Below are positions 1-5,411 of a DNA stretch of 6,857 nt, piece after piece; positions within the stretch are counted from its first letter, which is position 1; each line of letters opens with the position of its first letter. The notes below the pieces were generated by a model, which searched no databases, was not told the DNA's origin, and worked only from the letters and a program-made list of their open reading frames with translations. The position numbers were made by a program, and so were the translations under genes. This DNA is from Microbacterium sp. (GTDB lineage: Bacteria; Actinomycetota; Actinomycetes; Actinomycetales; Microbacteriaceae), in the NCBI RefSeq assembly GCF_003248605.1, contig NZ_QFPF01000126.1:1-6857 (forward strand), read 5' to 3'.

Positions 1-145
1 CCCGGCAAGCGAGCTCGTCGACCTGGCGCTCGACGACGACTCCTGGACAGTGCTCATCGCCGAGGTGCGCGCGCGCCGCGCAACCGGTCCCGACGGCGAG
101 GACGCGACTCTCGATGACACCGTCGTGATGCTTCGGCGGCACTGA
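1..145 (+). CDS. C-terminal end of a plus-strand protein, possibly a class I SAM-dependent methyltransferase (partial)
   Basis: An open frame enters from the left edge (first full codon at base 2) and ends at TGA 143-145, giving 47 visible residues. The tail contains W-T-V-L-I-A-E-V-R-x-R, then A-T-G-P-D-G and D-D-T-V-V-M-L-R-R. From memory, this order (Trp-rich strand, AE-x-R, ATGPDG turn, DxVV-LR end) resembles the C-terminus of actinobacterial class I SAM-dependent methyltransferases, but the SAM-binding part lies outside the window, so the function is only a guess. A SpoIIE/PP2C-type tail was considered and fits less well. The gene converges on the MFS transporter gene, with only 23 bp between the two stop codons. 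Codon usage is typical coding for high-GC DNA, so a real gene end is likely. Confidence 0.5.
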   Translation, partial: PASELVDLALDDDSWTVLIAEVRARRATGPDGEDATLDDTVVMLRRH

Positions 146-152
146 GCCCTAC

Positions 153-175
153 TCGTTGACGGTGTTCCTCAACGA
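153..175. terminator. Possible bidirectional terminator hairpin between convergent genes
   Basis: TCGTTGA (153-159) and TCAACGA (169-175) form a perfect 7-bp stem around a 9-nt loop. It sits between the two convergent stop codons and overlaps the stop of the minus-strand transporter. No T-tract follows on either strand, so it is not a textbook intrinsic terminator. Position is the main argument. Confidence 0.35.
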
Positions 176-1494
176 CCGCGCGGGCGCCGCGGCTCATCGA
201 GGCCGAGATGCACGCGGGTGCGGCGCCGTTCGAGCGAGATGAAGATCGCGCCGACGATCCACAGCGGTATCTGGGTGAGGAAGGCGATGCGGAAGGCGTC
301 GAGCGTGTAGGTGTCGGGCGTGCCCGCTCCCTGCAGGTCGAGCGCGAGTCCGATGAGGAAGATCGCGATCAGCCCCGCGAGGAATCCGCCCGAGTTCGTG
401 ATGCCGGTCGCGGTGCTGAGTCGGTGGCTCGGGTTGTGCGTGCGGGCATGGTCGAACGCGATCATCGACGCGGGGCCACCGAGCGCGAGCGCCACGACCA
501 GCGCGTACAGCAGCCACAGCGGCGCGGGCCCGGACCAGGCGATGACCGCGAGCCAGGCCGCCATCTGCACGGCGATGGTGGGCAGGACGAGCCCGCGAGA
601 GCGGATGTGCGGCAGCCGGCTCGAGAGCTGCCCCATGAAGGGTCCGATCAGGATGCCCACGAGCACGAGCGTCGTCATCAGCAGCGCTGCCTCGCCCTGG
701 GTGCGCCCCTCGCCGACCGTGAGGAAGGGCACGCCCCACAGCATGATGAAGGCGGTGCCCGCGAACGGCGTCGTGAAGTGCGACCAGAACGCCAGGCGCG
801 TGCCGGGATGCGACCACGCCGCGCGGATGCCCACCCGCGTGTCGACCGCCGAGGTCACGACCCGGATGGCGCCGGTCGACGTGTCGACCGAGACATCCGC
901 CGCGCGCTCGGGTGGATGGTTGCGAATCAGGGCGAACACGAGCACCGCGAACAGCACGCCGAGACCCGCGACGCTGCCGAAGGCGATCGTCCACGACGTG
1001 GCGTGCAGCAGGGCCGCGAGCGGGATCACCGAGACGATCTGCCCGAGCTGGCCGAGGATGCCGGTCATCTGCACCATCACGGGGCCGCGCTGAGCGGGAA
1101 ACCACGTGGCGATCAGACGCAGCACGCTCGGGAAGACGGCAGCGTCGCCCGCGCCCAGCAGCAGGCGCGCGGCGATCGCGATGCCGACGTTGGGCGAGAA
1201 CGCCATTGCAAGCTGCCCGACCGCCATCAGCACCATGCCGATCGTCATGATGGGCCGCGCGCCGTACCGATCCAGCAGCAGCCCGACGGGGATCTGCATC
1301 GCCCCATAGATGCCCAGCTGCAGCACGGCGAACATCGACAGGGTCGAGGCGTCGGCGTCGAACCGCTCGGCCGTGTCGACCCCGACCGCCGACAGCGAGG
1401 TGCGGTTGGTGACCGCGAGCATGTAGGCCGCGACGCCGACGCCCCAGATCAGCCACGCGCGCCACGGCGGTGACGAGATTGCGGTGTGCGGCAC
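169..1494 (-). CDS. Major facilitator superfamily (MFS) transporter
   Basis: This encodes a 441-residue integral membrane protein, the usual MFS length, with about twelve hydrophobic segments in two blocks split by a polar loop near residues 190-235. MFS motif A is visible as GLLLDRYGARP at residues 71-81, between TM2 and TM3. A second conserved-looking stretch is LLLGAGDAAVFPSVLRLIATWFP in TM4-5. The substrate cannot be read from sequence; a drug, sugar-acid or nitrate/nitrite-type role are all possible. I place the start at GTG (1492-1494) because it precedes TM1 directly. The frame stays open far upstream, but that extension is Arg/Gly/His-rich low complexity from the GC repeats. No strong Shine-Dalgarno precedes the GTG. 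The ATG at 1422 would cut into TM1. A TAGTCT hexamer at 1541-1546 (minus) could be a -10 box but lacks a matching -35. It lies downstream of the epimerase on the same strand but 400 bp away, so it probably has its own promoter. Confidence 0.9.
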   Translation of the reverse strand: MPHTAISSPPWRAWLIWGVGVAAYMLAVTNRTSLSAVGVDTAERFDADASTLSMFAVLQLGIYGAMQIPVGLLLDRYGARPIMTIGMVLMAVGQLAMAFSPNVGIAIAARLLLGAGDAAVFPSVLRLIATWFPAQRGPVMVQMTGILGQLGQIVSVIPLAALLHATSWTIAFGSVAGLGVLFAVLVFALIRNHPPERAADVSVDTSTGAIRVVTSAVDTRVGIRAAWSHPGTRLAFWSHFTTPFAGTAFIMLWGVPFLTVGEGRTQGEAALLMTTLVLVGILIGPFMGQLSSRLPHIRSRGLVLPTIAVQMAAWLAVIAWSGPAPLWLLYALVVALALGGPASMIAFDHARTHNPSHRLSTATGITNSGGFLAGLIAIFLIGLALDLQGAGTPDTYTLDAFRIAFLTQIPLWIVGAIFISLERRRTRVHLGLDEPRRPRGR

Positions 1495-1570
1495 GGGGTC
1501 CCAGCGGTGGTGGCGGCGGTGATTGCGGCGGTGTCCATCCAGACTATCCAGGCGCGGGATGCTGCGCTTC

Positions 1571-1603
1571 GGGCCCGCGCCGGGCCCGCGCCGGGCCCGC
1601 GCG
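1571..1603. repeat. 11-bp GC-rich tandem repeat, three copies
   Basis: GGGCCCGCGCC occurs at 1571-1581 and 1582-1592, then once more with one change at the last base (1593-1603). It sits upstream of the transporter start and directly abuts a longer tandem repeat. Length changes by replication slippage would be expected here. No coding role is visible. Confidence 0.8.
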
Positions 1604-1678
1604 CCGTACGCGCGGCCGCGCGCGCCGCCCCCGTGCCGCGCGCGCCGTACCTGCGGCCGCGCGCGCCGCCTCCGTGCC
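1597..1678. repeat. 41-bp GC-rich tandem repeat, two copies
   Basis: Bases 1597-1637 and 1638-1678 align at a 41-bp period with about four mismatches. Shared landmarks are CCGTAC, GCGGCCGCGCGCGCCGCC and CCGTGCC. With the adjacent 11-bp repeats this makes about 110 bp of nearly pure G+C between two minus-strand genes. The long frames through it are by-products of composition and encode only Arg/Ala/Pro/Gly runs. Confidence 0.75.
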
Positions 1679-1734
1679 CCGCCCCGGCCCGCGCCCCACC
1701 CTCGTCGGGTCACGGGCACGCGGCCCACCGGTCT

Positions 1735-1801
1735 CGAACCCACATTTTTGCAGCAACCCCACATGCGTCGTCTGGTGGCTCGCTGCAAAAATGTGGGTTC
1801 G
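1735..1801. repeat. Perfect 20-bp inverted repeat with A/T-rich core (REP-like palindrome or operator)
   Basis: The left arm at 1735-1754 contains GAACCCACATTTTTGCAGC. The right arm at 1782-1801 is its exact reverse complement, giving 20 paired bases around a 27-nt spacer. Inside the spacer a further CCAC/GTGG pair (1759-1762 with 1775-1778) extends the structure. The spacer also starts with AACCCCACAT, a near-copy of AACCCACAT in the left arm. A T5/A5 core in a region of almost pure GC makes the element stand out. It lies about 90 bp past the stop of the epimerase and 240 bp before the transporter start. No T-tract follows, so I prefer a repetitive extragenic palindrome or a binding site over a terminator. 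Confidence 0.75.
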
Positions 1802-1892
1802 GCATCCCGACCGCGCCGGCCGCCCCGACCGCGGCGACGCGGCACCGCGGCGACGCGCCCATCAGCCCACCGGGGAGGGGCGGCCCGCCGGG

Positions 1893-2648
1893 TCAGGCGG
1901 GGCGGGCGTGATCCTCACTGCGCAGCCAGTCATCGAACGTGACCGTGCCGCGGAGCGCACCGCCACCCCCACGCAGCGACCCCGAGGCGAGCCCGCGCCC
2001 ATACGATCCGGGCAGCCGGACCTCGAGCACGCGCCGCCGGATGCCGTCGAACGCCAGCTGTCGGCGGGCGAGATCGGCGAGCTCTTCGTCGCGCGGACCG
2101 ACAAGATCCGGCGCCCGACCGATGGGGCCCGCCTCGGCGAGCGCGACGAGGTGCGTTCCGATCTCGCGCGCCGCGACGGGACGCATGAGGGTCCGGGGCA
2201 TGACGGCGATCGGCCCGCGCGAGGCCGCCAGCAGCTGCCCCGCGAACTCGTGGAACTGCGCGGCTCGGGCGATCGTGTACGGCACGTCCCCCGCGGCGAC
2301 CGCCCGCTCCTGCGCCAGCTTGCCGGCGTAGTACGACGCGTCGATGTCGTCGATGCCCACGATCGACAGCGCGACGTGGTGACCGACGCCCTTCGCCTTC
2401 TCGGCCACCATCAGGTTGCGCGTGGCCGTCTCGAAGAAGGTGCGCGACCGACTCGCCGACAGCGTGAACGTGTTCGTGACGTCGATGACAGCATCCACCC
2501 CGTCGAGCGCGGCCTGCGGCCCCTTGCCGGTGACGACGTCCGCGCCGCTGCGCCTCGTGATCAAGACGACGTCGTGTGCCGCCCCGCGCGCCGCCTCGGC
2601 GACGTGGCGTCCGACGGTTCCCGTACCGCCTGCAACCGCGATCCTCAT
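1893..2648 (-). CDS. NAD(P)-binding atypical SDR / NmrA-like epimerase, likely ECF41 partner (COE) gene
   Basis: The 251-residue cytosolic protein begins MRIAVAGGTGTVGRHV. The GGTGTVG at residues 7-13 is the Rossmann-fold glycine motif of extended/atypical SDR proteins. A YYAGK (Y106, K110) and S95 in LSIVG stand where the SDR catalytic Tyr-x-x-x-Lys and Ser would be, so a redox or epimerase activity is plausible. Several atypical SDRs are not active enzymes. The substrate is unknown. The start is ATG 2646-2648, just before the Rossmann strand, with GAGGG 9 nt upstream; a longer frame from 2711 adds only an unconserved Arg-rich leader. The gene is divergent from an ECF41 sigma factor. Genes for carboxymuconolactone decarboxylases, oxidoreductases or epimerases (COE) are the known ECF41 neighbours and targets, so it is probably switched on by that sigma factor from the site at 2702-2728. 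Confidence 0.9.
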   Translation of the reverse strand: MRIAVAGGTGTVGRHVAEAARGAAHDVVLITRRSGADVVTGKGPQAALDGVDAVIDVTNTFTLSASRSRTFFETATRNLMVAEKAKGVGHHVALSIVGIDDIDASYYAGKLAQERAVAAGDVPYTIARAAQFHEFAGQLLAASRGPIAVMPRTLMRPVAAREIGTHLVALAEAGPIGRAPDLVGPRDEELADLARRQLAFDGIRRRVLEVRLPGSYGRGLASGSLRGGGGALRGTVTFDDWLRSEDHARPA

Positions 2649-2701
2649 GTGCGTTCGCCCTCGCTCTCGCGCGGCCTCCGAACGGCCGCTCCACTGAAAC
2701 T

Positions 2702-2728
2702 GACGATGCACCCGGGCGATGTGTGAGG
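2702..2728 (-). promoter_or_regulatory. ECF41-type promoter facing the epimerase gene
   Basis: Read on the minus strand, CCTCACA (2728-2722), a 16-bp spacer and CGTC (2705-2702) match the ECF41 consensus I recall, TGTCACA-N16-CGTC, at 5 of 7 bases in -35 and all of -10. Transcription would start near 2695, giving a leader of about 45 nt with the GAGGG ribosome site. It is back-to-back with an equally spaced site facing the sigma factor gene. Confidence 0.6.
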
Positions 2729-2734
2729 CGGCGT

Positions 2735-2761
2735 GCTCACATTCTGAGCACGATCGTCGTC
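2735..2761 (+). promoter_or_regulatory. ECF41-type promoter facing the sigma factor gene (autoregulation)
   Basis: GCTCACA (2735-2741), a 16-bp spacer and CGTC (2758-2761) have the same layout as the site on the other strand. Transcription would start near 2768, about 35 nt before the ATG at 2802. The two -35 boxes together form the inverted repeat TGTGAG...CTCACA at 2722-2741. An overlapping CGTC at 2755-2758 would give a 13-bp spacer and is less likely. Confidence 0.58.
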
Positions 2762-2801
2762 AGAGTAGGCAGGAGCGCCCGTCGATCGCGAGGAGGATTC
2801 G

Positions 2802-3749
2802 ATGACCGAGGATCTGGATGCTGTGCTCAGCGAACGCCGGATCCTGCTGTCGCTGGCGTACCGGATGACGGGCACCCTCGCCGATGCCGAGGACATCGTG
2901 CAGGAGACGTACGTGCGCTGGTATCGGCTCGGTGCGGACGAGCGTGCGGGGATCGAGAACGTCGGCGGGTGGCTGACTCGCACCGCGAGCCGCATCGCCC
3001 TGGATGTGCTCGGCTCGGCCCGGCGGCGGCGGGAGCGTTACATCGGGCAGTGGCTGCCCGAGCCGGTGTCCGCTGACCTGTTCGCGGGCACCGCGCCGGC
3101 GACGGGGGGCTCGGTCACCGCTGGCGCGCTGGCGGCGGATCCGCTCGAGCGGGTCACGCTCGATGACGCGATCAGCACCGCTCTGCTGATCGTGCTCGAG
3201 GCGATGACGCCCGCCGAGCGGGTGGCGTTCGTGCTGCACGACGTGTTCGGCATGCCCTTCGCGGAGATCTCCGACATCGTGGGGCGCTCACCCGCCGCCG
3301 TGCGCCAGCTCGCCGCGAGCGGCAGGCGACATGTGCGCGAGAGCCGGACGAGTCTCGTGCCGCGCGCTGATCACGATGCCGCCGTCCGCGCGTTTCGTGC
3401 GGCGAGCCAGACGGGCGACATCGACCAGCTCATGCGCGTGCTCGCGCCCGATGTTCAACTGCGCTCGGACGGTGGAGGCGTCGTCAACGCCGCCCCCAAT
3501 GTCGTGGCCGGGGCGGATCGCGTCGCGCGATTCCTGCTGGGCATCGGCGCGAAGGACCCCGAGCTGGTGTCGGACGAGCAGCCCCTCGGCGACGGGCTCG
3601 GGCTGGTCATCCGCGTCGGCGAGACACCGATGGGCGTCATGAGCTTCCACGTCGAGGGCGGCCTCATAACCGACGTGTGGATCATGCTCAACCCCGCCAA
3701 GCTGACCGTCTGGCTGCCGACCCCGTCGGGTGCGATCCCGAACCGGTGA
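2802..3749 (+). CDS. ECF41-family RNA polymerase sigma factor with fused SnoaL-like C-terminal domain
   Basis: This 315-residue sigma factor has a sigma-2 region at about 11-75 (LAYRMTGTLADAEDIVQETYVRWY, then the WLTRTASRIALD segment) and a sigma-4 region at about 124-178 (MTPAERVAFVLHDVFGMPFAEISDIVGRSPAAVRQLASRGR-like helix-turn-helix). A SnoaL/NTF2-like domain follows from about 190 to 303. The ECF41 signatures are present: WLPEP at 84-88 in the inter-domain linker, DGGG at 223-226 and NPAKL at 297-301. In ECF41 the C-terminal domain acts as a built-in regulator in place of a separate anti-sigma factor, and none is seen here. The usual DGGGK is DGGGV, a change in the regulatory domain. The start ATG has AGGAGG (2791-2796) 5 nt upstream. 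The gene is divergent from its likely target and converges on the 2TM gene with a 20-bp gap. Confidence 0.95.
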   Translation: MTEDLDAVLSERRILLSLAYRMTGTLADAEDIVQETYVRWYRLGADERAGIENVGGWLTRTASRIALDVLGSARRRRERYIGQWLPEPVSADLFAGTAPATGGSVTAGALAADPLERVTLDDAISTALLIVLEAMTPAERVAFVLHDVFGMPFAEISDIVGRSPAAVRQLAASGRRHVRESRTSLVPRADHDAAVRAFRAASQTGDIDQLMRVLAPDVQLRSDGGGVVNAAPNVVAGADRVARFLLGIGAKDPELVSDEQPLGDGLGLVIRVGETPMGVMSFHVEGGLITDVWIMLNPAKLTVWLPTPSGAIPNR

Positions 3750-3769
3750 CGGGTGCCGGGCCGCTCCGA

Positions 3770-4036
3770 TCAGGAGAGGCGACGCATCTCGGACTGGATC
3801 TGCGACTCGCTCGGACCGCTGCGGCCGGGACCGAAAGCGCGGATGCCGGTGAACGCCACTCCGACGCCGATGCCCGCGATCGGCCAGATGGGCCAGAAGC
3901 CGCCCATTCCCGTGGCCAGCCAGATCACCACGAACAGCGCCGAGAGCACGAGCCACGTACCCAGCGCCGACCAGAAGTGCTGCTTCGCCTTGAGCCGCTG
4001 AACGGCGCGCGCCCTGAGGTCGTCCTCGTCAGTCAT
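3770..4036 (-). CDS. Small 2TM-domain membrane protein
   Basis: The 88-residue protein has a charged N-terminus (MTDEDDLRARAVQRLKAKQHF) and two hydrophobic helices at about 21-43 (FWSALGTWLVLSALFVVIWL) and 47-68 (FWPIWPIAGIGVGVAFTGIRAF). A short polar tail ends RRLS. The layout fits the 2TM domain family found at the ends of actinobacterial histidine kinases and as free small proteins. No function is known for free ones. ATG 4034-4036 is chosen because the charged start and helix spacing match the family. A TATGCT hexamer lies exactly 6 nt upstream and no Shine-Dalgarno is visible, so the mRNA is probably leaderless. The frame continues upstream, but that part would read through the promoter. 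The gene converges on the sigma factor gene, and a functional link between them is not shown. Confidence 0.85.
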   Translation of the reverse strand: MTDEDDLRARAVQRLKAKQHFWSALGTWLVLSALFVVIWLATGMGGFWPIWPIAGIGVGVAFTGIRAFGPGRSGPSESQIQSEMRRLS

Positions 4037-4042
4037 GGCTAG

Positions 4043-4048
4043 AGCATA
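4043..4048 (-). promoter_or_regulatory. -10 box for leaderless transcription of the 2TM gene
   Basis: TATGCT on the minus strand (TANNNT pattern) ends 6 nt before the A of the ATG at 4036, so transcription would begin at or next to the start codon. No good -35 match is seen 16-18 bp upstream. Confidence 0.55.
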
Positions 4049-4123
4049 GGGGGCGGCCGTCGTGCGACCACACCCGGTGCCGGCCGGCTTGCCCTGGCCC
4101 CGCATCGTGGCGTGCCGCCGCCA

Positions 4124-4129
4124 TAGGCT
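4124..4129 (+). promoter_or_regulatory. -10 box for leaderless transcription of the zinc-ribbon gene
   Basis: TAGGCT (TANNNT pattern) lies exactly 6 nt before the ATG at 4136, the same spacing as the divergent promoter of the 2TM gene 75 bp away. The six bases between are GACGGG, which is too close to the ATG for a normal Shine-Dalgarno. No clear -35 is present. Confidence 0.5.
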
Positions 4130-4135
4130 GACGGG

Positions 4136-4276
4136 ATGAATGCGCACGCAGCGAACCCACGGGCGTGCCCGACCTGCGGCGATGCGCTCACCTTCGAGAT
4201 TCTCGACGATGAGCGGTTCCTCGTCGCGTGGTCGTGCCTGAACTGCGGTCTCATCCGCGCCACCGAGCCGGCCTAG
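4136..4276 (+). CDS. Small zinc-ribbon protein (46 residues)
   Basis: A short frame runs from ATG 4136 to TAG 4274-4276. It contains CPTCG at residues 11-15 and CLNCG at 34-38, a Cys4 zinc-ribbon with an 18-residue knuckle-to-knuckle loop. Between them is TFEILDDERFLVAWS, which looks like the two strands of a rubredoxin/zinc-ribbon fold. Such tiny ribbon proteins are common in actinobacteria and easily missed for their size; binding of nucleic acid or a partner protein is plausible but not shown. The leaderless promoter signal directly before the ATG, the conserved-looking spacing and the high-GC codon use support a real gene. It is divergent from the 2TM gene and about 60 bp from the end of the broken VOC gene. 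Confidence 0.72.
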   Translation: MNAHAANPRACPTCGDALTFEILDDERFLVAWSCLNCGLIRATEPA

Positions 4277-4337
4277 CCGTCGTCGGAGCCTCAACGGGGC
4301 CAAGCGGCCGTGATATGCGTCGACCGCGCGATGCGAA

Positions 4338-4550
4338 TCAGGCGTCGGAGAACGACGCCGCGAACTCGGCGATGGGCGGGATCGGCTGGATCACGTCGAG
4401 GAGAACGCCATCGGGGGCTAGGACGATGAAGTGGCGTTGGCCGAAGTCTTCATCTCGAAGCGGCAGCACCGGCACGAGACCGGTGCCCGCAGTGAGGCGC
4501 GCGTGCACGGCGTCGACGTCATCGACTTCGAGATTCACGACTATCCGACA
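4338..4550 (-). pseudogene. VOC (glyoxalase/bleomycin-resistance-like) protein, N-terminal half missing
   Basis: About 65 residues ending at TGA 4338-4340 are clearly the second half of a VOC-family protein: NLEVDDVDAVHARL (from about 4535), then EDFGQRHFIVLAPDGVLLDVIQPIPPIAEFAASF. The D-x-F-G-Q-R-H-F and P-D-G-V-L-L-D-V-I-Q-P motifs are typical. A whole protein would be about 120-130 residues; the N-terminal beta-alpha-beta module with its metal ligand is absent. Upstream of about 4550 the frame stays open but is antisense to the phosphoesterase, so the apparent longer protein is artificial. The gene was most likely cut when the DNA to its right arrived. The breakpoint lies between about 4536 and 4566. 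A downstream GTG start (4538-4536) is conceivable, but the product would be half a fold. Confidence 0.8.
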
Positions 4551-4575
4551 TTCGACTTCGATTAGGTCGACTTCG
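4522..4575. repeat. TCGACTTCG three times at the VOC/phosphoesterase junction
   Basis: The 9-mer occurs at 4522-4530, 4552-4560 and 4567-4575, with 30 and 15 bp between starts. It covers the point where the VOC gene loses homology and the phosphoesterase begins. It may be a microhomology used in the joining event, or chance in codon-biased DNA (Asp/Phe-rich on one strand). Confidence 0.5.
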
Positions 4576-5339
4576 TCACGTCCGACACTCACTTCAGCCA
4601 CGCCCGCATCAGCGAACTCGCCGATCGGCCGTACTCCACCGTCGACGAGATGAACGACGGACTTGTGCGGCGGTGGAACGACACAGTGTCGCCCGACAGT
4701 GTCGTCCTCCACCTTGGCGACGTAGCTCTCGGCCCGATCGAGGAATCTATCGCGCTCACCGCGCAGCTCAACGGGCGCCGGCTGCTCGTAGCCGGGAACC
4801 ATGATCGCGTCGCGCCCGCGACCCAGTCGAAACGCGCGATCGAGCGGTTCCTGCCCATGTACGAAGCGGCGGGCTGGGAGATTCTCCCAGAGGTCATCGA
4901 GGGAAACCGCCACGGGTACAGGATCATTGCCTCGCACTATCCCTACGGCGGCGATAGCCAGGAACAGGATCGACACACGTCGCATCGCCCGCGCTGGGAC
5001 GACGGCGTCCCACTGCTCCACTGACACACGCATGCTCGCGACCACGACGCCAACGGCCACCAGTTCCACGTCGGCGTCGACGCCCACGACTTCGCGCCGA
5101 TCCCGTTCAGCGTGATCGACACCTGGATCCAGAGCCTGCCCGAAATCGAGACCCGCCTCCAGACAGCGATCCGCGAGGCGCGCGACCTCATCGCAGACCT
5201 CGACGACACGCCGGGGCCAGCGATGGACCAGATGTTCTACATGCAGGCCTACGACGTACTCCACATACAGCTCGGGGAGCTGCTCGACGCGCTCGGATCT
5301 GAAGGAAGAGAACCTGATTCAAACATTCGCGCGATCTAG
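4566..5339 (+). pseudogene. Calcineurin-like metallophosphoesterase, broken by loss of start and an internal TGA
   Basis: One reading frame from 4566 to TAG 5337-5339 holds all five metallophosphoesterase blocks in order: SDTHFSH (near 4581), HLGDVALG (4710), GNHDR (4794), ASHYP (near 4929) and xHTH (5022). These would coordinate two metal ions for phosphate-ester hydrolysis. Two lesions stand out. There is no ATG, GTG or TTG between the in-frame TAG at 4563-4565 and the first motif. A TGA at 5022-5024 replaces the glycine of GHTH, one base from GGA. Past that TGA the frame continues with conserved-looking NGHQFHVGVDAH and FAPIPFSVIDTW, then a 70-residue helical tail. Decay therefore looks recent. 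The longest translatable pieces, ATG 4650 to 5024 and GTG 5112 to 5339, each lack metal ligands. Leaky UGA decoding cannot be excluded. Confidence 0.82.
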
Positions 5340-5411
5340 GCCATTGAGTTCGGCGCCTCGCGATGTGAGAAAGTCGGTTGAAAGCCCCCGGCGATCAAGG
5401 AGTAAGCCCGC
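5340..5411 (+). promoter_or_regulatory. Leader of the DISARM-like gene, with RBS AAGGAG
   Basis: The 72-bp gap after the phosphoesterase contains AAGGAG at 5397-5402, 9 nt before GTG 5412, which fixes that start. TTGAGT at 5344-5349 resembles a -35 box, but no convincing -10 follows at the right distance. The gene may be read from further upstream. Confidence 0.55.

Larger units (their letters stand above)
1495..1892. other. Gene-free region of about 400 bp holding GC tandem repeats and a palindrome
   Basis: No frame here has a credible protein: all long frames are driven by GC-only composition and give Arg/Ala/Pro/Gly-rich low complexity. The recognisable contents are the 11-bp and 41-bp tandem repeats (1571-1678), the 20-bp inverted repeat (1735-1801) and probably the promoter of the minus-strand transporter in the 1495-1560 part. 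Confidence 0.7.

Noticed and set aside
208..1473. Plus-strand frame antisense to the transporter
   Set aside because: It is highly charged without hydrophobic structure, a typical shadow of a GC-rich membrane-protein gene.
1571..1678. CRISPR-like array
   Set aside because: The units are adjacent with no unique spacers and are low-complexity GC.
1495..1845. N-terminal extension of the transporter by 117 residues
   Set aside because: It is Arg/Gly-rich low complexity encoded by tandem repeats and the palindrome; TM1 follows GTG 1494 directly.
1470..2726. Long plus-strand frame antisense to the epimerase
   Set aside because: Its residues are Arg/Pro/Ala/Gly-rich with no domain pattern, and the minus strand encodes a clear Rossmann protein.
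2722..2741. TGTGAG/CTCACA as a repressor or CRP-like operator
   Set aside because: Each half is followed at exactly 16 bp by CGTC facing outward, which two ECF promoters explain better, though an operator cannot be fully excluded.
4294..4311. Terminator hairpin after the zinc-ribbon gene
   Set aside because: The GGCC-AAGC-GGCC stem has only 4 bp, needs a bulge to extend and lacks a T-tract.
5022..5024. Selenocysteine codon
   Set aside because: The position is a conserved structural glycine rather than cysteine, and no convincing downstream hairpin was seen.
4338..5264. Single 308-residue minus-strand protein
   Set aside because: Only its last 65 residues look like a protein family (VOC); the rest is antisense to the phosphoesterase.
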